Shown in pieces: positions 30,049 to 38,592 of a DNA stretch of 64,000 bases (position 1 is its first letter; each line of letters starts with the position of its first letter). The notes under the pieces are model-generated. The model was not told the origin of the DNA. It saw only the letters and a list, made by a program, of their open reading frames with translations, and did not search any database. The position numbers and the translations under genes are program-made. The DNA is taken from NCBI GenBank assembly GCA_902800185.1, contig CADCDK010000009.1, forward strand, positions 1-64,000, in the 5' to 3' direction. This DNA comes from an uncultured Prevotellaceae bacterium (GTDB taxonomy: Bacteria > Bacteroidota > Bacteroidia > Bacteroidales > Bacteroidaceae).

Positions 30049-30076
30049 AAAAAATGAGATGACTTATAAGTGGGTG

Positions 30077-30084
30077 CAAAGTTA
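30077..30084 (-). promoter_or_regulatory. Candidate -7 box for lysS
   Basis: TAACTTTG on the minus strand 29 bp ahead of the lysS ATG matches TAnnTTTG. The -33 element is not a clear TTG. Confidence 0.6.
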
Positions 30085-30168
30085 CGAATTTATTTTTAAA
30101 TACTGTTTGAAATCATGCGGAAAGTTATACTTTTCCCCTCTTGTCGTTCCATTCCTTTCCTGATTTCA

Positions 30169-31137
30169 TTACTGGAAGTACCAGAGACCGCCAGTGAGCA
30201 GGAAGATGCAGGTGACCATGACTACGATGTAGGTTATGATCATGAGGAATACTTTCCATGCTGTTTTGATGAAGCTGTATCCAAAAATCTGACGAAGGTC
30301 ATAGATATAGATAATGGCCAGAATGATGGAGGGTAGGGGGTAATAGTCTTCATAATCGTATTGGCGTACAAACAGCATGTAGATGATGGAAATCGTCAAG
30401 AACTGACAGGCGATAAAAACCTGTATGAAAAAGCTCTCGGCCAGGGTCATGTCGCTGTTCTTGGGTGAATGTCGGAAGAATCGCATGGCACTGATCGCGA
30501 AGATGGTGTGCATGAGCAATAGTGACAGGGCTTTGTTGTGATTCTCCCATTTGGAGAAATCCAGTGTGAGCTTGCCGCCAACGTTGCTGATATCAATGAG
30601 CTTTTTTTTCAGTTCCTTTTGCGTATCTGTATCATTGGGGTTGAGGACAACGTATTCATGCTTGTCGTCTTGAGGAACTTGATTTTCAACGACGACGGTC
30701 TGTTTCCATTCCTTATAGACACCACCGTGAATCTCTTGTGAAAAAAAATGCAGCACGAGGGCGTATAGAACGCAGAGGATGAAGAGCATCTTCACGGGCT
30801 GGAAGTATGCCTGGCGGCGACATTGCAGGTAGTCCCGTATCATGTAGCCGGGTCGGTATAGAAGTTCAATCAGGTTTCTGACAAAGCCACGGTTGCCGAA
30901 TCCCCATACCTCGAGGGTGTTGGTGAACACACTCTTCATGGTGAAACGTTCTGTCTTTCCACTTTGCCCGCATCGCGGACAGAAATTTCCCTGATACTCT
31001 TTGCCGCAGTTCAGACAGACATGCGGCTCGTCGCTGTCCTTCCAGATATTGATGGGCTGTTCGCGGTTCTCCCATTTCTTTCGGAGGAAGGCTTTCGCTT
31101 GCTTGAGTTGATTGATTGTTCTTTGAAAGATTCCCAT
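30169..31137 (-). CDS. DUF3667 family membrane protein
   Basis: A 322-residue protein with an N-terminal zinc-ribbon (CLNCGKEYQGNFCPRCGQ, about residues 38-55), a conserved cytoplasmic stretch (NRGFVRNLIELLYRPGYMIRDYLQ), then a membrane part with about four or five hydrophobic segments including the last (VFLMIITYIVVMVTCIFLL). This matches the DUF3667 family, of unknown function. It is the last gene of the operon with the DUF554 gene (10 bp gap) and the outer-membrane protein. Confidence 0.85.
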   Translation of the reverse strand: MGIFQRTINQLKQAKAFLRKKWENREQPINIWKDSDEPHVCLNCGKEYQGNFCPRCGQSGKTERFTMKSVFTNTLEVWGFGNRGFVRNLIELLYRPGYMIRDYLQCRRQAYFQPVKMLFILCVLYALVLHFFSQEIHGGVYKEWKQTVVVENQVPQDDKHEYVVLNPNDTDTQKELKKKLIDISNVGGKLTLDFSKWENHNKALSLLLMHTIFAISAMRFFRHSPKNSDMTLAESFFIQVFIACQFLTISIIYMLFVRQYDYEDYYPLPSIILAIIYIYDLRQIFGYSFIKTAWKVFLMIITYIVVMVTCIFLLTGGLWYFQ

Positions 31138-31147
31138 ACGCTTGGTG

Positions 31148-31876
31148 TTACAGGGCCTGTATGAGTGCCTTGCCGATGAACCACAGGACGGGCACTAACA
31201 GCGAGGGCAACAGGTTCAGGGTTTTGCAGTCTTTCAGTTGCAGCAGGGCGAGTCCGGAGCCTGTGATGAGCAGTCCTCCTACGATGAGCAGCTCGGCCAT
31301 GAGTGCATCGCTCACGGCTTCACTCGATATGCAGGCGACCAGATAGAACATTCCCTGCCAGCAGAAGAGGACGGGGGCTGCTAACATCATGCCATAGCCG
31401 TAGGTGGAGGCGAAGATGGTAGCAGAGACCAGATCGAGTGTGGCGTTGGTATAGAGGAAGGTGTTGTCGCCCTGAAGGGCACTGATGACAGGGCCGAGCA
31501 TGGAGAGCGGACCAATGCAGTAGAGCAGGATGGCTGTCGAAAGTCCGTCTGCCAGTCGGTTGTAGGTTCCTTTCTCCGTGTCCCCTTGGGAAGAATTGCT
31601 GTTGGAAGACTTTCTATCGACCAATCGTTTGAATCGTCCGTCGATGTCGAGTCGTGTCCCCACGATGCCGCCAATAGCGATGGAGATGATGAAGAGCACG
31701 GGATATTCGCTCTTGGGGAAGTTGCGGATGCAGGCATTCAGGCCGATGGCCAGCGATGCCAGTCCCAGTCCCGTATAGAGCACTTGCCGGTATTTCTCCT
31801 TGATGCCACGATGGAGTACAGCTCCAACGATGGTTCCCGCAATGATGGTGCAGGTGTTGACAATGGTTCCTATCAT
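31148..31876 (-). CDS. DUF554 family membrane protein (YdfK-like)
   Basis: A 242-residue integral membrane protein of the DUF554 family. The start MIGTIVNTCTIIAGTIVGAVL, then GLGLASLAIGLNACI and IGGIVGTRLDID, are typical, with about seven hydrophobic segments in all. A 25-residue Ser/Gln/Asp-rich cytoplasmic loop (KSSNSNSSQGDTEKG) is variable. The function is not known; transport has been suggested for the family. The ATG at 31876 overlaps the stop of the upstream gene (ATGA, 31873-31876), so translation is coupled; the longer frame to 31990 is not needed. Confidence 0.85.
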   Translation of the reverse strand: MIGTIVNTCTIIAGTIVGAVLHRGIKEKYRQVLYTGLGLASLAIGLNACIRNFPKSEYPVLFIISIAIGGIVGTRLDIDGRFKRLVDRKSSNSNSSQGDTEKGTYNRLADGLSTAILLYCIGPLSMLGPVISALQGDNTFLYTNATLDLVSATIFASTYGYGMMLAAPVLFCWQGMFYLVACISSEAVSDALMAELLIVGGLLITGSGLALLQLKDCKTLNLLPSLLVPVLWFIGKALIQAL

Positions 31877-32778
31877 TTGAGGTTGACTTTGAGGTTCATC
31901 ATGGCATAGATGCCACTTGGATGGTTGAAGGTCATCTTCTCTGTTCCTCCATGACGTGAGTAGATGGCGGCACGCATGGTATATTCCCATCCGGCTTGTG
32001 CGTTCATCACCACGTCAGGCGTAATCTTGTATTCGTAGTTGATACCTGTCTTCAGCAGGGAGCGGCGGAAGAGCAGCACCCTCTTGCCGGTTTCGTCGGG
32101 AACCTTTGCCCAGAAGTGGTCGGCATCGAAGGTGAAACCGCCCATCACGGTGTGACGCTTCTGTGGGTCAACCGTGTACTGCATGCTGTAGAAAGGATAG
32201 TTGAGGTTCACCGTCCAGCGGTCGTCAATTTGTTTGCGCCACATGGCGAAGGGGAAGAACGGGATCTTGGTGGTGTGATTGACCAATAACAATAAACCCA
32301 CGCCGAGCGTTTCTTCTTGCGATGACTTCAGCATGAGCATACCCGTGCCCATACCGCTGAATCGCTCCAGTCCCCACGGACTGGCTTCCATTTTCAGGTT
32401 GCCGGCAACGATAAAGGGCTTTTCCCATAGCTCCATTTTGTATAGGGCATTGCCCGATAGTCCAAAAGTGTGATGCTGGTCGTCGTTGGTGAGACTTGCG
32501 TTTCGCTGTCCTATGCTGAAGTTGTAGTAGTCGTAGTTGACAGAGAACCCCACGGTCAGGTTATCGCTCATTCGATGCGTCTTGCCGGCCAGCAGGCGGG
32601 CCTTCAGCTTCTCCTGCATGTCAACATCGTAGTCGCGCTCCATGTCTTTCACGTGCATGCGGTAACTCTCTTCCGAGGCGGTATTGACCTCTGCATGTAT
32701 GTTCCATCCCTCTTTTTGCGAGAACTGTGCCCAAAGCATCTGTGGGAAGAACAGCATGATGAAAAGTAGTTTCTTCAT
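31873..32778 (-). CDS. Predicted outer-membrane beta-barrel protein (DUF6268-like)
   Basis: A 301-residue protein with a signal peptide (MKKLLFIMLFFPQMLWAQ). The mature part is composed of alternating amphipathic strands (LTVGFSVNYDYYNFSIGQ; TVNLNYPFYSMQYTV; INYEYKITPDVVMNAQAGWEY), consistent with a barrel of 10-14 strands. It resembles DUF6268 family proteins but the family call is from memory of the pattern only. The ATG at 32778 gives a proper signal peptide; the upstream start at 32820 is unlikely since the promoter -7 box lies immediately ahead of it. It leads the operon with the DUF554 and DUF3667 genes. Confidence 0.7.
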   Translation of the reverse strand: MKKLLFIMLFFPQMLWAQFSQKEGWNIHAEVNTASEESYRMHVKDMERDYDVDMQEKLKARLLAGKTHRMSDNLTVGFSVNYDYYNFSIGQRNASLTNDDQHHTFGLSGNALYKMELWEKPFIVAGNLKMEASPWGLERFSGMGTGMLMLKSSQEETLGVGLLLLVNHTTKIPFFPFAMWRKQIDDRWTVNLNYPFYSMQYTVDPQKRHTVMGGFTFDADHFWAKVPDETGKRVLLFRRSLLKTGINYEYKITPDVVMNAQAGWEYTMRAAIYSRHGGTEKMTFNHPSGIYAMMNLKVNLK

Positions 32779-32824
32779 AATAAATATGTCGATCTTTACT
32801 GTCGATAAATGGGTTTCCAATCTG

Positions 32825-32855
32825 CAAAGTTATCTTTTTTCTTTTAGGTGTGCAA
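32825..32855 (-). promoter_or_regulatory. Promoter of the DUF6268-DUF554-DUF3667 operon
   Basis: On the minus strand TTG (32853-32855), 20 bp, TAACTTTG (32825-32832). It is back to back with the EamA promoter. Confidence 0.8.
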
Positions 32856-32872
32856 GATTTTATGATTTTTTG

Positions 32873-32903
32873 TTGGGCAATTGTATCTGAAATGTTACCT
32901 TTG
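32873..32903 (+). promoter_or_regulatory. Promoter of the EamA transporter gene
   Basis: TTG (32873-32875), 20 bp, TACCTTTG (32896-32903), 9 bp ahead of the ATG at 32913. The leader is very short or nearly absent. Confidence 0.8.
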
Positions 32904-32912
32904 CGCCCCAGT

Positions 32913-33875
32913 ATGAACTACATCGGTGAATTGATATCCCTTGGCGTAGCCTGTTCGTGGACATTGGCTGCACTGTTTAGTGAGATTGGCAGCCGCCATC
33001 TCGGTGTGACCGTGATGAACATGTGGCGCATGTTGCTCGCGTTGCTCTTCTCCATGTTGCTCATGTGGGCTTTCATGGGAGCTCCTTATCCGGTGTATGC
33101 CGGCAGTGAGGCATGGCTGTGGCTGTTGGCCTCGGGCGTAGTGGGCTATTTCTTTGGCGACTGGTGCCTGTTTAACAGCTACCTCACCATTGGTTCCCGC
33201 TTCGGTCAGCTTTTTATGACACTGGCACCGGCATTCACGGCGATGTTTGCCTTTGCCATGCTTGGACAGACCCTCTCTTGGCACAGCCTGTTGGCAATGG
33301 GCGTGACGATGGGAGGCATTGCCGTGGCAGTGACAGACAAGGCGGGTACACGCAGTGGCGAACCCTTGCCGTTGAAGGGAGTGCTCTTTGGCTTGGGAGC
33401 CGCTTTGGGACAGGGATTGGGACTGGTGCTCAGCAAGATAGGACTGGACTATTACATAGCCGACGTGCCCATCGATGTCCTTCCCTCGGTGCGGGGCTTC
33501 CTGCCCTTTGGCAGTAACCTCATCCGCTGTGTTGCCGGACTGGTTTGCTTCTCGGCTTTCTACTACATGTCTGGCGTGCGGGATGCGAGGCGTGGGCGAC
33601 AAGCGGACAAGGTGACGTTGCGGGCATCCCTGCAAGACCGACGCGGACTTTGGGCGATGTTGGGAGCGGTAATGACCGGCCCGTTCATCGGTGTGGGCTT
33701 CTCGCTGATGGCAGTGGAATACACCGCGGCAGGTATCGCCTCGACATTGATGGCGACGACTCCGATCCTCATCCTGCTTCCTTCGCGTTGGCTCTTCGGA
33801 CAGCCCATCACACCGCGCGCTGTGTTGGGAGCCATCATTTCCGTGGTGGGTGTATCCCTCTTCTTCCTGTTATGA
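32913..33875 (+). CDS. DMT superfamily (EamA) transporter
   Basis: A 320-residue inner-membrane protein with about ten transmembrane segments in two EamA repeats (first: ISLGVACSWTLAALFSEIGSRHLG; second from about residue 155: LFGLGAALGQGLGLVLSKIGLDYY, ending GAIISVVGVSLFFLL). EamA proteins export or exchange metabolites; the substrate is not predictable. The ATG at 32913 is chosen over an upstream frame start (32850) because the promoter lies in between. It precedes the menaquinone genes by about 90 bp on the same strand. Confidence 0.9.
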   Translation: MNYIGELISLGVACSWTLAALFSEIGSRHLGVTVMNMWRMLLALLFSMLLMWAFMGAPYPVYAGSEAWLWLLASGVVGYFFGDWCLFNSYLTIGSRFGQLFMTLAPAFTAMFAFAMLGQTLSWHSLLAMGVTMGGIAVAVTDKAGTRSGEPLPLKGVLFGLGAALGQGLGLVLSKIGLDYYIADVPIDVLPSVRGFLPFGSNLIRCVAGLVCFSAFYYMSGVRDARRGRQADKVTLRASLQDRRGLWAMLGAVMTGPFIGVGFSLMAVEYTAAGIASTLMATTPILILLPSRWLFGQPITPRAVLGAIISVVGVSLFFLL

Positions 33876-33927
33876 CGGGAGTTTTGTTAATCTTCTCAAA
33901 TCTTTCGCTTATCTCGATGATTCTGTG

Positions 33928-33935
33928 TATTTTTG
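33928..33935 (+). promoter_or_regulatory. Candidate -7 box for the men cluster
   Basis: TATTTTTG lies 27 bp ahead of the thioesterase ATG and matches TAnnTTTG. No clear TTG was found upstream. Confidence 0.45.
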
Positions 33936-33962
33936 CAGAGAAGTTTTGTGAATCATCGGAAA

Positions 33963-34382
33963 ATGAATGTAGAAAAAGAAAAGAATATCGTCTGCTCGCA
34001 AAAGGGGTTGAGCATGACGCTCGGCATGGAGTTCGTATCGACACCCGAACCTGACACCTGCATGGCCCGTATGCGGGTCGATGAGCGTAATCGTCAGCCG
34101 TTTGGCTTCCTGAGCGGCGGTGCGACACTGGCATTGGCAGAGAATCTGGCTGGTGTGGGGTCGATGGCCCTTTGCCCAGGCAAGATCTGCGTGGGTGTCA
34201 GTGTGAACGGAAGCCATGTGAAAGCGGTTCTTGAGGGTGACACCGTTACAGCCTACGGACATCTTCTTCACAAGGGGCGCACCCTGCACCAATGGCAGGT
34301 GGACATCCGCAACGAGGCTGGTGAACTGATTTCTACCGTTCAGGTAACCAATTACGTCATCACTCCGAAAAGGCATGAGTAG
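33963..34382 (+). CDS. menI: Hotdog-fold thioesterase, probable 1,4-dihydroxy-2-naphthoyl-CoA hydrolase
   Basis: A 139-residue PaaI-type hotdog thioesterase with the family core RQPFGFLSGGATLALAENLA, VSVNGSHVKAVLEGDTV and LHQWQVDIRNEAGELI. In the menaquinone pathway MenI hydrolyses dihydroxynaphthoyl-CoA before prenylation. The assignment rests on the position: it overlaps menF by 8 bp and begins a run with menF and menD. Without that context it would only be called a general thioesterase. The start at 33963 (MNVEKEKNIV) fits the distance from the -7 box. Confidence 0.75.
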   Translation: MNVEKEKNIVCSQKGLSMTLGMEFVSTPEPDTCMARMRVDERNRQPFGFLSGGATLALAENLAGVGSMALCPGKICVGVSVNGSHVKAVLEGDTVTAYGHLLHKGRTLHQWQVDIRNEAGELISTVQVTNYVITPKRHE

Positions 34383-35493
34383 CTTTGCCTATTACCGGTT
34401 TCCCCATGCCTCCCAAGACACTCGGCTGGTGTTGAGTGGGGGAGAGCCCGAGGAGTTGCGCGAGTTGTCGCAGCTCAATGGCAGGCGTGGCTTCGTGCTG
34501 GCTCCCTTCGTGACGACCGATGACTGTCCCATTCTGCTCTTCCCCGAGGAACGGTGTGAGATTTCCAAGGAACGAGGGACAACGGACAAGGAGCAAGGTC
34601 TGAAAGGCGAGGAGCAAGGAATAGTGAGCGAGGGACAGAATCAGGAGGCCTATTCCCGTTGCTTTGCCCGTTTCCATGAGGCTCTGTGTGCGGGAAGGTT
34701 CGTCAAGTTAGTGCTGTCTCGCTCGGAGACGGTTTCGGCAGAGCCCTGTGACCCAGTAGCCCTCTACGAGCGGGCCTGTGCGCTGTATCCCCGTATGTTC
34801 GTTGCTCTGGTTTCTGCTCCCCGTTGCGGGACGTGGCTCATGGCTACGCCCGAGGTGTTGCTGAGGAGGGAGAAGACGAGCGGTCAAGCGCAAGGCGCGG
34901 GTGAGGTCTTTGGGACGATGGCACTGGCAGGCACCATGAAGTTGGAGGGTGAGCTCTTGGAGTTCGACAACCCTTCGCAGGAGTTGGTGCAGCAAATCCG
35001 GTGGAGTCAGAAGAACATTCAGGAACAGCGATACGTGGCCAGCTACGTCAGAGACTGTTTGAAAGACTTTTCAACCCACATCGAGGAGGAAGGACCCTAT
35101 ACCACCAGAGCGGCCAATCTGGTGCATCTGCGTAGCGACTTCCGCTTTGTGTTGGACAACGACGCACCGCTTGGCTCGCTATTGGCGGCCCTGCATCCCA
35201 CACCGGCAGTCTGTGGTACGCCCAAGGAAGCAGCCCGTGATTTTATTCTTGCCAACGAGTCGCATTCCCGAAAATACTACAGTGGCTTCTGCGGGCCACT
35301 CGGCGAGGCTCTCTATGTCTCGTTGCGTTGCATGCAGATAGACGGCTCTCGATACCGCCTCTATGCCGGTGGCGGCCTCCTGCGCGACAGCATCGAACAA
35401 CAGGAGTGGGAGGAAACAGAAGCCAAAATGCAAACCATGCGCTCCCTCTTAATTCAAAATTCAAAACTCAAACCTCTTCCCTATAACCTATAA
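34375..35493 (+). CDS. menF: Isochorismate synthase
   Basis: A 372-residue chorismate-utilising enzyme that converts chorismate to isochorismate, the first step of menaquinone synthesis. The C-terminal chorismate-binding domain shows KLVLSRSE, LMATPEVLLRRE, GTMALAGTMKLEG, the Glu/Asn stretch FDNPSQELVQQIRWSQ, LHPTPAVCGTPKEAA and YSGFCGPLG. Residues about 60-88 form a Lys/Glu/Gly/Gln-rich insertion (encoded at about 34560-34650 by a purine-rich segment) that is absent from the conserved core. The start overlaps menI and the 3' end lies in a 21-bp tandem repeat that includes the stop. Confidence 0.93.
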   Translation: MSSFAYYRFPHASQDTRLVLSGGEPEELRELSQLNGRRGFVLAPFVTTDDCPILLFPEERCEISKERGTTDKEQGLKGEEQGIVSEGQNQEAYSRCFARFHEALCAGRFVKLVLSRSETVSAEPCDPVALYERACALYPRMFVALVSAPRCGTWLMATPEVLLRREKTSGQAQGAGEVFGTMALAGTMKLEGELLEFDNPSQELVQQIRWSQKNIQEQRYVASYVRDCLKDFSTHIEEEGPYTTRAANLVHLRSDFRFVLDNDAPLGSLLAALHPTPAVCGTPKEAARDFILANESHSRKYYSGFCGPLGEALYVSLRCMQIDGSRYRLYAGGGLLRDSIEQQEWEETEAKMQTMRSLLIQNSKLKPLPYNL

Positions 35494-35524
35494 CCTCTTC
35501 CCTATAACCTATAACCTCTCCCTC
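35473..35524 (+). repeat. Two-copy 21-bp tandem repeat at the menF-menD junction
   Basis: Two identical 21-bp pyrimidine/A-rich units (35473-35493 and 35494-35514, each beginning CCTCTTCCCTATAACC) are followed by a partial third. The menF TAA stop is the end of the first unit and menD begins 16 bp past the second. Confidence 0.85.
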
Positions 35525-35530
35525 TTCTCC

Positions 35531-37141
35531 ATGTACAGCAATAAGGAAAATGTCAATATACTCACCGCGCTTCTGGTCGCTCACCAAGTGACACATGCGG
35601 TGCTTTGTCCGGGCAGTCGCAATGCGCCCATCGTGCATAACCTTGTGACATGTTCCGACATCGTCTGTCATCCCGTCACCGACGAGCGGTCGGCAGGCTT
35701 CTATGCCTTGGGCATGGCACAGGCATTGCGCCAGCCTGTGGTGGTGTGTGTCACCTCAGGCTCCGCTTTGCTCAACCTTCTTCCCGCCGTTGCTGAGGCT
35801 TTTTATCAGCACGTGCCGTTGGTGGTGATCTCTGCCGACCGTCCGGGCGAATGGATAGACCAGCTTGACGGACAGACCATCCCGCAGCCCGACGCCCTTG
35901 GCCGCTTTGTTCGCAAGGCAGTTTCTCTTCCCCTTTTCCCGTCTTCCTCTTCCCCCCTCGCTTGGCACTGCAACCGCTTGGTGAACGAGGCACTTCTGAC
36001 CTGCCGTCAGCAGGGCGGTGGTCCTGTGCATATCAACGTGCCGCTCGATGAACCACTCTATCAGTTCACGGTGGCCGAGCTACCGAAGGAACGCTGTATC
36101 TCCCTGGCTCCTGCCATTTGTAACCGTCTCTCGCTGGCGACGTGTGTGGAGGAGTTCGTGGCGGCACGTCGTCCGATGGTCATCGTAGGACAGCTTCCGC
36201 CAGAGAAAAGGATGCTGGATGCCTTCCGCAAGATAGCAGACCATGCGCTGGTGCTGAACGAATCGTTGAGCATCGGCTGGGGCTGCAGCCATTTTGATGA
36301 GCTCTTGGCAGAGGGAAAGGTACCGGCTGACATGCAGCCCGACTTCCTGCTGTACCTGGGTGACATGCTGGTGAGTAAGCACATGCGCCATTTCCTGAGA
36401 AGTCTGCCTGACATCCCCATGTGGCAGGTCAGCGAAGATGGGCAGCTCCGTGACACAACGATGCATTTCACAGGACTGATAGAAGGCCGTCCTGCCGATG
36501 TCCTTCAGCTGTTGGGTGAGGAGATGGAGCAACGGGAGTCCCACCTGTTGCCGTCGTTCATAGAAGGGTGGAAAGAAAGACTCGCGGCGGTGGATGAGCA
36601 GTTGGCTGCCGTCCAGCCTCCGTTCTCTTCCCGGTTGGCCGTGAAGATGCTGGAACAGAGGATCGGCGATGCGAGAGATTGTCACACCCACTATGCCAAC
36701 AGCACCGCCGTGAGGTTGGCCAATCAGTATGCCGCCCACTATGTCTATTGTAACCGTGGCGTGAACGGCATCGAGGGCTCGCTCTCCACGGCGGCGGGCT
36801 TCTCATTGATTGTCGGTGAGCCGGTCTATTGTGTCATGGGTGACCTGAGTTTCTTCTACGACAGCAATGCCCTGTGGAATGATGAGTTGCGAGGTAACTT
36901 CCGCATCCTTCTGCTCAACAACGGTGGGGGAGGCATCTTCAGGAAGTTCGAGGGACTGAAAGGAAGTCCTGCTCGTGAACGCTTTGTCATGGCACAGCAT
37001 ACGGCTTCTGCCGAGGGCATCTGCCACAGCTATGGTGTGCAGTATCAATCGGCCCGCAACACCTCTGAACTGGCGACGGGTATTGACTGGCTGATGTCAA
37101 CCGACGGTGAACGTCCCCTGCTCCTTGAGGTCTTCGTCTGA
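35531..37141 (+). CDS. menD: SEPHCHC synthase (menaquinone biosynthesis MenD)
   Basis: A 536-residue thiamine-diphosphate enzyme that joins isochorismate and 2-oxoglutarate. N-terminal Pyr domain: VTHAVLCPGSRNAPIVHNL, DERSAGFYALGMAQ, CVTSGSALLNLLPAVAEA, LVVISADRPGEWIDQLDGQTI. The C-terminal PP domain has GVNGIEGSLSTAAGF and the ThDP-binding GDLSFFYDSNALWN with NNGGGGIFRKFEG. A Ser/Pro-rich loop (SLPLFPSSSSPLAWHC) is encoded by a pyrimidine-rich stretch. It follows menF by 37 bp. Confidence 0.96.
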   Translation: MYSNKENVNILTALLVAHQVTHAVLCPGSRNAPIVHNLVTCSDIVCHPVTDERSAGFYALGMAQALRQPVVVCVTSGSALLNLLPAVAEAFYQHVPLVVISADRPGEWIDQLDGQTIPQPDALGRFVRKAVSLPLFPSSSSPLAWHCNRLVNEALLTCRQQGGGPVHINVPLDEPLYQFTVAELPKERCISLAPAICNRLSLATCVEEFVAARRPMVIVGQLPPEKRMLDAFRKIADHALVLNESLSIGWGCSHFDELLAEGKVPADMQPDFLLYLGDMLVSKHMRHFLRSLPDIPMWQVSEDGQLRDTTMHFTGLIEGRPADVLQLLGEEMEQRESHLLPSFIEGWKERLAAVDEQLAAVQPPFSSRLAVKMLEQRIGDARDCHTHYANSTAVRLANQYAAHYVYCNRGVNGIEGSLSTAAGFSLIVGEPVYCVMGDLSFFYDSNALWNDELRGNFRILLLNNGGGGIFRKFEGLKGSPARERFVMAQHTASAEGICHSYGVQYQSARNTSELATGIDWLMSTDGERPLLLEVFV

Positions 37142-37701
37142 CGCATCTCTATTCCTCTTGGTAATCCCTTCTATCACTTGAAATTATCCAGTACCAACGA
37201 GGTTTGTACTGTCAGTACCAGGTGGGTTGGTACTGACAGTTCCAAGTGGGTTGGTACTGATAGTTCCAGAATTCATACCCCTTGCTGGTAATGAAAATTC
37301 CACTGAGTGGTACTCGCGCTACCACGGGCAGGTAACAAGCCTACCGCTTAGTGGAAGCGATGACAAAACAAGCACCGCACCCTTTGAAGTTGAGGAGGAA
37401 CCAAAACAACAAAAACCCTTTTGCTTTGTCCAGGTGGTCTTACACCTATGTTGTATGCCCATTCATCTCTACTGATGAACCATGTTCCTCGTAAAGATGA
37501 ATGCACATCCAACAAGCCAAGGCTTGGAACAAAGCAAAAGAAAAACAATAAAAATCAGATGGTGGCGAGGTACTTGACAGAGAAAGATAAAGCAGGCCAA
37601 AACCCAGCAATAATGTTTTTCCGGTTTTTCTTCTTGAAACGAAAAAGTTACGATGATTATTGCATAGCAAATACTCCTGCCCAGAACATTTGTTGTTTTT
37701 C
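37142..37701. other. Long convergent intergenic region between menD and the patatin gene
   Basis: This 560-bp region lies between two converging genes. It holds three tandem 24-bp repeats (37192-37263) and scattered short inverted repeats up to about 37365. I see no credible gene in it. The open frames crossing it (for example 37227-37475 and 37421-37753) have no family features, and they are unusually long poly-aromatic or low-complexity translations. Confidence 0.7.
37192..37269 (+). repeat. Tandem 24-bp repeat array (3 units plus 6 bases)
   Basis: Units at 37192-37215, 37216-37239 and 37240-37263 share the pattern (T/T)ACCA...GTGGGTTGGTACTG.CAG with a few differences, followed by TTCCAG. 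The unit junctions form small palindromes such as GTACTGTCAGTAC. There are no spacers, so it is not a CRISPR array. Confidence 0.85.
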
Positions 37702-38583
37702 TCAACCAATGTCACGAGAAAGAAAAGCCTTGATGTCGTTCAGTCTTTCTTGAGCAGCCTCGCGCCCTATTTCGTAGGTCGCCTGCATCTTCCGTGCATC
37801 GTGGGAGATTCGTCCGATGGGCAAGGTGTCGTTGGGGCAGATGACCAGGGTGTTCCCTTTCTTCTCTTCCTGTGCCACGTAGTGCAACTGTTCGTTGTAC
37901 ATCTCGTGGCGCTGCGCCAGAGCCTCTGCTAAGACTGGGTATTTCCCGAGCAGTCTCCTGACGAGTCCCATCATCCTCATGGGCTTCTTCTCGTAGCCGA
38001 TGGGCTGGGTCAGGATGACCAGGTTCTGCTCAAAGCCCTGTTCCTGGAAATACCTCAGTGGAATGGAGTCGGCAATGCCACCGTCCAACAGTTGGAACCC
38101 CTCTATGCTGACAACCTTGGAGGCGATAGGCATGGAGGCAGAGGCACGCAACCATTCATACAGGCAGTCGCCGCCATGCTCAATCTTCTTATAGACAGCC
38201 TTGCCCGAGAGGACATTCGTCGCCACCAGATGAAACTCCGTGGGATTCTGTTCAAAAGCCGCATTGTCGAAAGGATCCAATACGTCGGGGAGCGTGTGAT
38301 AGGCAAACTCCGCATTGAAGAGGTTGCCCGTTGTCAACCACGACCACAGGCTGTAATAACGCTGGTCCTTGGCATATTTCGTGTTATAGCGCAGAGCCCG
38401 TCCTTGTTGTCGGCTTTTGAAATTGCAGCCGAAGGCGGCACCGGCAGAGACTCCCACCACGCCGTCGAAGGTGACACCCTCTTCCATCAGCACGTCCATC
38501 ACGCCAGCTGAGAACAGCCCGCGCATGGCTCCACCTTCCAAGACCAGTCCCTTCCTCATTTCCTTTTGACAGCCTTCAGTCAT
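37702..38583 (-). CDS. Patatin-like phospholipase
   Basis: A 293-residue lipid acyl hydrolase of the patatin/RssA type. The oxyanion hole is GLVLEGGAMRGLFSAG (about residue 12-27), the nucleophile serine is in GVVGVSAGAAFG (GxSxG), and the catalytic aspartate is in LLDGGIADSIPLRYF (DGG). No signal peptide is seen, so it is probably cytoplasmic or peripheral. It lies 9 bp behind the nucleoside kinase gene on the same strand and the pair divides the plus-strand men cluster. Confidence 0.92.
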   Translation of the reverse strand: MTEGCQKEMRKGLVLEGGAMRGLFSAGVMDVLMEEGVTFDGVVGVSAGAAFGCNFKSRQQGRALRYNTKYAKDQRYYSLWSWLTTGNLFNAEFAYHTLPDVLDPFDNAAFEQNPTEFHLVATNVLSGKAVYKKIEHGGDCLYEWLRASASMPIASKVVSIEGFQLLDGGIADSIPLRYFQEQGFEQNLVILTQPIGYEKKPMRMMGLVRRLLGKYPVLAEALAQRHEMYNEQLHYVAQEEKKGNTLVICPNDTLPIGRISHDARKMQATYEIGREAAQERLNDIKAFLSRDIG

Positions 38584-38592
38584 GATTCTTCC

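Noticed and set aside
37192-37269. CRISPR-like repeat array
   Set aside because: The 24-bp units are directly adjacent, with no spacers and no cas genes nearby.
37227-37475. Open frame of 82 codons across the 24-bp repeats behind menD
   Set aside because: The frame is produced by a repeat whose length is a multiple of three. It has no family features, and the start and end lie in non-coding-like sequence.
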